In this document: positions 1-4,962 of the stretch, piece after piece | Numbering within the stretch: the stretch's first letter is position 1 | Layout of the letters: each line of letters begins with the position of its first letter | DNA from: CAYTSA01 sp964440345 | GTDB taxonomy: Bacteria > Desulfobacterota > Desulfovibrionia > Desulfovibrionales > Desulfovibrionaceae | Reading direction: 5' to 3' | NCBI GenBank assembly: GCA_964440345.1 | Contig: CAYTSA010000077.1 | Span: forward strand, 1 to 18,757 | DNA: 18,757 nt | Translations under genes and position numbers: made by a program | The notes under the pieces: model-generated | What the model was told of the DNA's origin: nothing | Database searches by the model: none | What the model saw: only the letters and a program-made list of their open reading frames with translations

Positions 1-109
1 GGACTATGCCCGAGTCGTCCTCTACAAAATCGCTTTCCGTCTCCACGTCGCCGCCAGAAAGGCCGCGCAACAAGGAGTCGACTTCGTCCTGGGCGAGTAT
101 CTTGCTCAT
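1..109 (-). CDS. fliM: Flagellar motor switch protein FliM, N-terminal fragment (runs off the window)
   Basis: Only the first 36 codons are in the window; the gene continues past base 1. Read on the minus strand from the ATG at 109-107, it begins MSKILAQDEVDSLLRG and continues LSGGDVETE. This is the conserved N-terminal peptide of FliM that binds phosphorylated CheY (the family pattern is close to ILSQDEVDALL). FliM is a C-ring component of the flagellar switch complex on the cytoplasmic face of the basal body and controls rotation direction. The start codon overlaps the stop of the preceding 47-codon ORF (ATGA), so translation is probably coupled. The fragment is short but the motif is very characteristic; fliN or other switch genes would be expected beyond the edge. 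Confidence 0.9.
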   Translation of the reverse strand, partial: MSKILAQDEVDSLLRGLSGGDVETESDFVEDDSGIV

Positions 110-249
110 TGCCGCCTGGTGGACCATTCAGTCCGGTTTGGCTGGTTATCAGTAGCGCGCTTGATTCCGGCCATGGCCCGGGCCAGCCTGTCAGCCACCG
201 CCTTGCTGCACATTTTGTCAATATCCTGTTGATTCATGGACTGAGACAT
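106..249 (-). CDS. Small 47-aa ORF overlapping the fliM start
   Basis: An ATG at 249-247 opens 47 codons beginning MSQSMNQQDIDKMCSKAVAD, ending in TGA at 108-106, which overlaps the fliM ATG in an ATGA junction. A strong Shine-Dalgarno (AGGAGG, 255-260) sits 5 bases before the start, better than anything directly in front of fliM. The product is short, basic towards its C-terminus (several Arg and Lys in the last 30 residues), has one Cys, and shows no signal peptide or membrane segment. I recognise no family. Two readings are possible: a real flagellar microprotein, or a leader peptide whose translation feeds ribosomes into fliM. Its placement between a sigma-54-type promoter and fliM favours co-expression with the flagellar switch. 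Met5 is a possible alternative start. Confidence 0.6.
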   Translation of the reverse strand: MSQSMNQQDIDKMCSKAVADRLARAMAGIKRATDNQPNRTEWSTRRQ

Positions 250-324
250 AGCGTCCTCCTGTATGCTTTGCCTATGATGTTGCGAATGTCAACACCGCGA
301 CGTAATTGCCTACAACAGAACGAA

Positions 325-340
325 AGCAATATGCGCGCCA
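325..340 (-). promoter_or_regulatory. Sigma-54 (RpoN) type promoter upstream of the small ORF and fliM
   Basis: On the minus strand the sequence TGGCGCGCATATTGCT matches the sigma-54 consensus TGGCACG-N4-TTGCW at all but one defined position. GG (-24) and GC (-12) are correctly spaced by 10 bases. It lies about 75 bases before the small ORF start, giving an expected leader of about 65 nt. It sits in the non-coding gap behind the rhomboid gene. Sigma-54 control of flagellar structural genes is common in polar-flagellate proteobacteria, which fits. A TTGACA-like hexamer (287-292, minus) occurs downstream, but no good -10 follows it. Confidence 0.62.
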
Positions 341-377
341 AACGGCTCCTCGTCATGCTGGTGCAAGCAGCCCGCTG

Positions 378-1382
378 CTATTGCGTCAAAGCCGCGGCCC
401 AGGCAGCCACCACAAGCATGGCCGCCGTGCACCCGGCGCCGGCGTTGGCCAACGGACCGGGCAGACCAAAGCGGTTTAGTCCCAAACCGGCCGCCAATCC
501 AAGAACTACGCCGGCTCCCAGGCCCATGACATGGGCGCTGACGTCTACCTTGGCGGGGTTTTCGCCGCCCATGCCCAGCATAGCCAAAAAAGCCAGCGCC
601 GCAACCACCGGGGCGACAGTTCCCCGCAGCCCGGCCCCCTGGCCGCGGGCCGCCCGCAAACCGCCGAGTATGCCGGCCGCGGCAAAGACTGCCGTGGAAA
701 AACCTATGCTGTGATGCCCCCAGCCCTGGTACAAACAGTTGGCGTAGTTGCCTGCGGCTCCGGCCAGCAGAGCAAACAGCCAGGCAATGCCGGAGCCGAC
801 CTCCCGGGACAAAATAGCCAGAAAACAACCGCCTATGGCCGCGTTGCCGGCCAGGTGGGCGGCGTCGCCGTGCAGGGTTAGGGCCGTGACAGTGCGGAAC
901 CAATGGCCGGAGAGCACATCTGCCGACCAACAGCCGCCCAGCTCCACCCAGCTGATATAATCAGAATAGCCCAACCCCGGCAGCCAGGCGTGCATGTCCC
1001 GCATGGCGTGGAACAGAACCAGCAGCAACATGGCCGCCGCCGTGGCGCGCATACCTTCGGAAACCGCGGGGCGGGGCGGCGGCGCCGGGCCCTGGCGCGG
1101 CTCAAGAGCGTATTCCGCCAGTTGACCGGCGGCTACATCAGCAAACCTGCCGGGAACGAGCAAGCTGTTATTCCCAGCGGCAATGCGGTGCGGTATGCGC
1201 AAAGCTTGCAACACCACAGACCATTCACGCAGCATTTTGGCTGACACGGCGTCCATGCCCAGCTGTTCCGCCGTTTGACCCGCCACGTCCACCCAAGCCA
1301 GGGACCGCACTCCCCCAGTCTGCGGCAAAGGCGGGCCCTTAGGTCCGGCAACGGGCCCGAAACGGGGCCGGCGCAGCAACAT
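378..1382 (-). CDS. Rhomboid-family intramembrane serine protease with N-terminal cytoplasmic domain
   Basis: A 334-aa protein whose second half carries rhomboid landmarks: the HGDAAHLAGN segment at residues 171-180 (His-x4-His-x3-Asn), the nucleophile region GFSTA with Ser229, and the C-terminal helix with His284 in AHVMGLGAG. Rhomboids cleave membrane proteins within the bilayer using this Ser-His dyad. The usual GxSG motif reads GFSTA, so the second Gly is replaced (GFST) and an Ala follows. Before the membrane part, residues about 48-95 (LREWSVVLQALRIPHRI onward) resemble the small soluble domain found ahead of some deltaproteobacterial rhomboids. About six to seven hydrophobic segments follow from residue 111. 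The ATG lies 2 bases after the fxsA stop, so both are one transcript. Substrate unknown; catalytic activity is likely but not certain given the altered motif. Confidence 0.85.
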   Translation of the reverse strand: MLLRRPRFGPVAGPKGPPLPQTGGVRSLAWVDVAGQTAEQLGMDAVSAKMLREWSVVLQALRIPHRIAAGNNSLLVPGRFADVAAGQLAEYALEPRQGPAPPPRPAVSEGMRATAAAMLLLVLFHAMRDMHAWLPGLGYSDYISWVELGGCWSADVLSGHWFRTVTALTLHGDAAHLAGNAAIGGCFLAILSREVGSGIAWLFALLAGAAGNYANCLYQGWGHHSIGFSTAVFAAAGILGGLRAARGQGAGLRGTVAPVVAALAFLAMLGMGGENPAKVDVSAHVMGLGAGVVLGLAAGLGLNRFGLPGPLANAGAGCTAAMLVVAAWAAALTQ

Positions 1383-1384
1383 GG

Positions 1385-1789
1385 CTACCTGTCGAAATGG
1401 ATTCGAGTCACGGAAACGGCGCCAGATTGCATCCAGGAGTCAAATCGCCGACGCAGCCGCCTCTTAAACGCGTTCCGCGTATATGGGATGAGCAGCAACA
1501 GGCCGACAACGTCAGTGATGAGCCCGGGCGTGAGCAGCACCGCGCCCGCCGCCAGAATAATGGCCCCGTCAATGAGCTCTTCGGCGGGCATGAGGCCGTT
1601 GTTCAGGTTCTCGCGCATGCGCCACATAACGCCCATGCCCTGCATGCGCGCCAGCCAGGCGCCCGCAAAGCCGGTGCCGATGACAATAAGGATAGTTGGC
1701 GCCGCGCCGATGACAGAGCCTACCTTTATGAGCAGATACAATTCCACAAGGGGGATGATGGTGAATAGCAGAAAAAGGCGAAACAGCAT
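1385..1789 (-). CDS. fxsA: FxsA-family cytoplasmic membrane protein
   Basis: A 134-aa protein with hydrophobic segments at about residues 4-22, 27-45 and 74-103, and a very basic segment after them (KRRLRRRFDSW). The pattern PAEELIDGAIILAAGAVLL followed by TPGLITDVVG and IPYTR is typical of the FxsA family. In E. coli, overproduced FxsA relieves phage T7 exclusion by the F plasmid; its normal role is unknown. The length fits the family's conserved part. An AGGAG ribosome binding site precedes the ATG by about 7 bases. It is followed after 2 bases by the rhomboid gene. A short hairpin lies in its leader at 1817-1829. Confidence 0.88.
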   Translation of the reverse strand: MLFRLFLLFTIIPLVELYLLIKVGSVIGAAPTILIVIGTGFAGAWLARMQGMGVMWRMRENLNNGLMPAEELIDGAIILAAGAVLLTPGLITDVVGLLLLIPYTRNAFKRRLRRRFDSWMQSGAVSVTRIHFDR

Positions 1790-1816
1790 GCAAGCTCTCC
1801 TGATTTCTTATGTTGG

Positions 1817-1829
1817 CGGGCGAAGCCCG
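1817..1829 (-). other. Short hairpin in the fxsA leader
   Basis: CGGGC and GCCCG form a 5-bp stem around a GAA loop (TTC on the minus strand), about 28 bases before the fxsA ATG. There is no T-run, so it is not a clear intrinsic terminator. It could affect leader stability or be chance in GC-rich DNA. The rest of the 1790-1911 gap holds the palindrome at 1870-1887 and a weak TTGTCA hexamer; I see no convincing fxsA promoter. Confidence 0.3.
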
Positions 1830-1869
1830 TACCCAAGAAAGCTAATGCACGATGGACAATCTGACAATC

Positions 1870-1887
1870 ATTTCCGGCGCCGGAAAT
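1870..1887. repeat. Perfect 18-bp palindrome
   Basis: ATTTCCGGCGCCGGAAAT equals its own reverse complement over 18 bases without a loop. It lies 24 bases behind the stop of the 75-aa gene and about 80 bases ahead of the fxsA start. There is no T-run on either side, so a standard intrinsic terminator is unlikely. A dimeric regulator site controlling fxsA-rhomboid is possible, as is a cruciform-type transcription end for the 75-aa gene. No second copy was noticed in the window. Confidence 0.45.
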
Positions 1888-1911
1888 TATGCAAAGGGGT
1901 CTCAGCGTGGA

Positions 1912-2139
1912 TTATTGTTGCAGCCCGCTCATAGCGCACATGACGCGCACGCCGCGGCGCTGAGCTTCGTCCGGATTCGTAAAACCGCCCATGACAAAGT
2001 GTTTGCCAGCCAGGGAAACGCGGACGGTAAAGCGCAGGTCCTGTTCCGGGATAACGCGAATTTCACAATAGCCGTCGTCTCTCATGCGGGGCTGTATGGC
2101 GGCCCGTGTTCCTGGAATACTGCGGTGTACGTGGGTCAT
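1912..2139 (-). CDS. Hypothetical 75-aa protein behind a sigma-54 promoter
   Basis: I do not recognise a family. The start at 2139 (MTHVHRSIPGTRAAIQ) is chosen because AAGGAG lies 7 bases upstream, and because a sigma-54-type promoter lies inside the longer open frame that reaches to 2262. The product is small and soluble-looking, with no membrane segment. Residues 24-50 (YCEIRVIPEQDLRFTVRV, then SLAGKHFVM) look like alternating beta strands, followed by a short helix with NPDEAQRRG. It has two Cys (about residues 25 and 68). It stands alone between larger operons. Sigma-54 control could point to motility, nitrogen or stress regulation, but nothing in the protein decides this. Confidence 0.7.
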   Translation of the reverse strand: MTHVHRSIPGTRAAIQPRMRDDGYCEIRVIPEQDLRFTVRVSLAGKHFVMGGFTNPDEAQRRGVRVMCAMSGLQQ

Positions 2140-2205
2140 GGCGCTTCTCCTTGTCTGTTTGCCAGTGGCTGTCCATGTGCTGCATTCTGCCATGTTCTCA
2201 CTCAA

Positions 2206-2221
2206 TGCATATACAGTGCCA
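2206..2221 (-). promoter_or_regulatory. Sigma-54 (RpoN) type promoter of the 75-aa gene
   Basis: On the minus strand TGGCACTGTATATGCA carries the full -24 element TGGCAC and a -12 element ATGCA (consensus TTGCA). The GG-to-GC spacing is exactly right. The start codon lies about 67 bases downstream of the -12 GC and has a strong ribosome binding site between. Such promoters need an enhancer-binding activator; no activator gene is next to it. Confidence 0.65.
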
Positions 2222-2346
2222 AAAGAGAAGGCCACAAACCAGACACGTGAAGTATTGTTCATACGGCGGCAATGCGCCGGCCATCATTGCGCGCTAGGTT
2301 GCATATTCACAGGATGACGCATGAACCTCCTGTACTCTCCTCCCTT

Positions 2347-2397
2347 CCCCTTTACGCAGAGCCCCCGTCCCCCCTGGCGGGGGTTCGCGTTAGGGGG
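2347..2397. repeat. Nested imperfect inverted repeat, possible transcription end
   Basis: An inner stem CCCCCG (2362-2367) pairs with CGGGGG (2378-2383). An outer imperfect stem CCCCTTTACGC (2347-2357) pairs with GCGTTAGGGG (2387-2396). It lies directly behind the stop of the 150-aa gene on the minus strand, where a terminator of the dksA-NFACT block would be expected. No T-run follows on either strand, so if it ends transcription it is not a textbook intrinsic terminator. A REP-type intergenic element is another option. The surrounding gap 2222-2422 shows nothing else. Confidence 0.4.
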
Positions 2398-2422
2398 TGA
2401 TAAACAGCAGCACGAGTTAGTG

Positions 2423-2875
2423 TCAGCCGCGCCGCGCCAGCGCCTGGGCGTCCTCAAAAAAATCAGCGGCCTGGGTTTCGAACACGCCGTCCGGAATCTG
2501 CTCCGGCTGCAGAGCGGCCCAAGGCGCGTCATAGACTGCAGCCAGATAGGCGGAGGCGTCTTCCCGCCCAGGCCCGGCCGGCAGCACCGCCACCACGTTG
2601 TAATCCTTCACGTAAGGCCGCCACTGACCGGTAAACAGCGGACCGAGCTGCTCATGTTTTTCCCCGGCTGTCCGGGTAAGAAAGGCCAGCTCCCCTGCCG
2701 CGCCTTCTGTGTGGCTTGGCGCATTGCCCAGGGGCAGCTGCATGCCTGCGGCTTCTTGGGTCTGTAGGTTCTGGGCGCACATGTTTGCCAAGCCTTCCTC
2801 AATGCATCTGGTCATGGCTTTGACGCTGGCGTCCTTGCGCCGTAATTTCTTTCGCAATTTTTCCAACAATCCCAT
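2423..2875 (-). CDS. Hypothetical 150-aa protein downstream of the NFACT gene
   Basis: I do not recognise a family. The protein starts MGLLEKLRKKLRRKDASVKA, a basic amphipathic N-terminus that could contact RNA or membrane. It continues with a mixed region around WRPYVKDYNVVAVLPAG and an acidic helical C-terminus (ADFFEDAQALARRG). There is no signal peptide or membrane segment. The ATG is 3 bases after the NFACT stop, and AGGTGG in the last NFACT codons can serve as ribosome binding site, so both are co-transcribed and likely coupled. That suggests, but does not prove, a role linked to translation quality control. The frame is backed by tight spacing and a codon bias like its neighbours. Confidence 0.72.
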   Translation of the reverse strand: MGLLEKLRKKLRRKDASVKAMTRCIEEGLANMCAQNLQTQEAAGMQLPLGNAPSHTEGAAGELAFLTRTAGEKHEQLGPLFTGQWRPYVKDYNVVAVLPAGPGREDASAYLAAVYDAPWAALQPEQIPDGVFETQAADFFEDAQALARRG

Positions 2876-2878
2876 ACG

Positions 2879-4393
2879 CTACACCACCTTGAGTTTCTCC
2901 TCCAGGGCTGGGTCCAGCGCCACAGTCAAGGACTCCTGCACAGCGTCCACAAGCACTTGGCCCAGGGCCAACCCTTTGACTTTGCGCACGTTTGCCACTT
3001 GGGCGCACATGACCCTGGCCTTGCCCTCGCCCGCTTGCCAGCTTTTCAAGCCCGCCAGGGCCGCGGCTTCTTCCAGGGTTCTCCTTGGCGGCTCCTGGCC
3101 CGGGTGGTTCAGCTTGAGCACCACGTGGGAGCCTGGCCCGTCCTGGGCGTGAAACCACAGGTCAAATGAACTGGCGGACTGGCTGAGCAGCTTGTGATTG
3201 GCCGCGCTGTTCTTGCCGCGCAGAATGATAAAGCCGTCGCTACTGCGAAACCTGGCCACATTCAAGGCGGCGAGCCCGGCCTTGGCCGTCTTGCCCTTCC
3301 CGCGTTTGGCCGCGGGCTGTTGTTTAGGCGGCGGCGACGCTGTGCCCTGCCGCAACCCTTCCAGCTCTTTTTGCAGGCCTTCCCGGCGCTGCTGCAAAGC
3401 TTCCAGACCGCGCCTGGCCTTGGCGCCGGCCTTAAACATGGCGGCCATGTTCTCTGCAATGGTTTTGGCCGGGTCCAGCTGGAGCAGCGTTTCGCCCCCC
3501 TCCGGCGTTTCCAGCTTAACCGAGCCGCGGCGCTCCGAAGCGCTGTATTTGTATAACTGCGACTGCAACAGACTGGCGTCGCCGGACTGGGCCAACCGCG
3601 TGTGCAGCTGTTGTTCTTCACCGTCAATTTTGCGCAAGGTGCGGCGAATGCGCTTCATGCGCGCTGCGGCGCCGCCTGGCTGCTCACCGACCTTGGCTTG
3701 CTCGGCCGGGCCAAACGCCAGGGGCCGGCCGGCGGCGGCGGCAGCCTCAAGGGGGGAGTCATAAGCTTCTGCAGCGCCGTGGGCGTCCGGCCAGGGCAGC
3801 GCCTTGCCGTCCGCATGCAGCCACACGCGGTTCGCATCGCCAAAAACGATCTGCTGATAAAATGCTTGCGCGCGGTCAGGGTCTGCAGCGTGCAGACGCG
3901 CCAGCACTTGCCGCAGAGGCGGCGAAAGCTGGGGAAACTCCCGCCAAGCATTCGGCTCGCGGACGGACTGTAGTGTCTGCTCCAGCGACGGCCAGGCCGG
4001 TTCTTGGGTGTAGCCTTCGTCCAGCGCATCCTTAAGCGCCGGGCCGTTGCGCACGTCCAGCTCCAGCCACGCTCCTTCGCCCGGGCTCAGCGCCCAGGCA
4101 ATGCGGCGCAACGGCCAGTCCCAAACTGGCTCCTGCAGCTTGCGGTTCTTCAGCCTTTTACGCAGCCACATGGCCTGAGCCGAAGGTTGCGAAGGATTGG
4201 CGGGTTTTTCACTGGAAAGAAATAGCGCGCCAAGGGAAGCATGGGCGCGCAATACGAGATACTCGCTGGCTCTGCCGTTCCACAGTTCCAGCGACCAGAC
4301 GCCGTCACTGGGCTGGAAGACCTTGTTGACCAGCCAGCCTCGCACAGCCGGTCCCAGCTCACGGGCCAGCAGCCGGAAAAAGTTGGAATCCAT
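2879..4393 (-). CDS. NFACT-family RNA-binding protein (RqcH/FbpA-like)
   Basis: A 504-aa protein with the NFACT layout. An N-terminal NFACT-N domain (about 1-170, with NKVFQPSDGVWSLEL near 23-37) is followed by a middle region with coiled-coil stretches (about 245-265 and 320-348). The NFACT-R domain spans about 380-480, with FRSSDGFIILRGKNSAANH, DLWFHAQDGPGSHVVL (411-426) and KVKGLALGQV. Bacterial RqcH binds stalled 50S subunits and adds C-terminal alanine tails to the nascent chain, marking it for proteolysis; older annotations call the family fibronectin-binding. The Asp-Arg pair important for RqcH seems to read Arg96-Arg97 here (PLRRIAW). The gene lies 59 bases behind dksA and is followed after 3 bases by the 150-aa unknown. 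Family assignment is firm; the alanine-tailing activity is less so. Confidence 0.87.
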   Translation of the reverse strand: MDSNFFRLLARELGPAVRGWLVNKVFQPSDGVWSLELWNGRASEYLVLRAHASLGALFLSSEKPANPSQPSAQAMWLRKRLKNRKLQEPVWDWPLRRIAWALSPGEGAWLELDVRNGPALKDALDEGYTQEPAWPSLEQTLQSVREPNAWREFPQLSPPLRQVLARLHAADPDRAQAFYQQIVFGDANRVWLHADGKALPWPDAHGAAEAYDSPLEAAAAAGRPLAFGPAEQAKVGEQPGGAAARMKRIRRTLRKIDGEEQQLHTRLAQSGDASLLQSQLYKYSASERRGSVKLETPEGGETLLQLDPAKTIAENMAAMFKAGAKARRGLEALQQRREGLQKELEGLRQGTASPPPKQQPAAKRGKGKTAKAGLAALNVARFRSSDGFIILRGKNSAANHKLLSQSASSFDLWFHAQDGPGSHVVLKLNHPGQEPPRRTLEEAAALAGLKSWQAGEGKARVMCAQVANVRKVKGLALGQVLVDAVQESLTVALDPALEEKLKVV

Positions 4394-4452
4394 GCCTGTC
4401 CCGCCTCACAGGCCGAGCAACGCAGCAACGCCTGATGCTCTGCCGGCCAGCA

Positions 4453-4815
4453 CTATTCGCCCCGCTGGTTTTCCTCGTCTTCCTGGCGGCTTTTGCAGTT
4501 AATGCACAGCTTAGTGACAGGCCGCGCTTTCAACCGCTGAACGGAAATGTCTTCCCCGCATTCTTCACAAATGCCGTATTCGCCCTTTTCCAGACGGTCC
4601 AAAGCGTTTTGGATTTTCTTGATCAGCTTGCGCTCTCTGTCCCGCAACCGCAGGGTAAAGGCCCGGTCAGACTCTGCCGTGGCCCGGTCTGCAGGGTCGG
4701 CGAAGACTTCTGGCGAATCCGTCATATCTTCTATGGTGGCTTCGCCTTTTTGCAAAGCTTCATCAAGCATAGTGCTCAAAAGTTCTTTAAAATAATCGAT
4801 ATGTTGCTGTTCCAT
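4453..4815 (-). CDS. dksA: RNA polymerase-binding transcription factor DksA (DksA/TraR family)
   Basis: A 120-aa protein with the DksA/TraR C4 zinc finger: Cys83 and Cys86 (CEEC), then Cys104 and Cys107 (CINC). The coiled-coil tip motif DPADRA at residues 40-45 keeps both Asp residues and the Ala that act in the RNA polymerase secondary channel. With ppGpp, DksA lowers rRNA transcription and adjusts amino-acid and flagellar promoters. It is shorter than E. coli DksA (151 aa) at the N-terminus, as in many deltaproteobacterial versions. GGAGG lies 5 bases before the ATG. A sigma-70-like promoter is visible at 4890-4919, so dksA probably starts its own transcript, continuing into the NFACT gene. 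Confidence 0.92.
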   Translation of the reverse strand: MEQQHIDYFKELLSTMLDEALQKGEATIEDMTDSPEVFADPADRATAESDRAFTLRLRDRERKLIKKIQNALDRLEKGEYGICEECGEDISVQRLKARPVTKLCINCKSRQEDEENQRGE

Positions 4816-4889
4816 TCAGTCCTCCAGCTCTGCGAGATGCGATTCAAAAACGCAATTCGCGCCCCTCCCGGCCAGATCGTCAATAGTAT

Positions 4890-4919
4890 ATCATACATCA
4901 TGCCGGGCGGTTTCGTAAA
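4890..4919 (-). promoter_or_regulatory. Candidate sigma-70 promoter of dksA
   Basis: On the minus strand TTTACG (4919-4914) and TATGAT (4895-4890) are separated by 18 bases, about 75 bases ahead of the dksA ATG. The -10 is good and the -35 moderate. A second AT-rich hexamer, TATACT, follows immediately. It lies in the 147-base gap behind the LOG-like gene, which shows no clear terminator. Confidence 0.5.
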
Positions 4920-4962
4920 GAGCTTCCTGATTCTTTTACATCGCTTCAATATTGCTGACTTT

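Noticed and set aside
287..292. TTGACA as a sigma-70 -35 box for the fliM operon
   Set aside because: No acceptable -10 lies 15-19 bases downstream on the minus strand.
2140..2262. Longer N-terminus for the 75-aa protein
   Set aside because: The extension would contain a near-consensus sigma-54 promoter, and the internal Met has a far better ribosome binding site.
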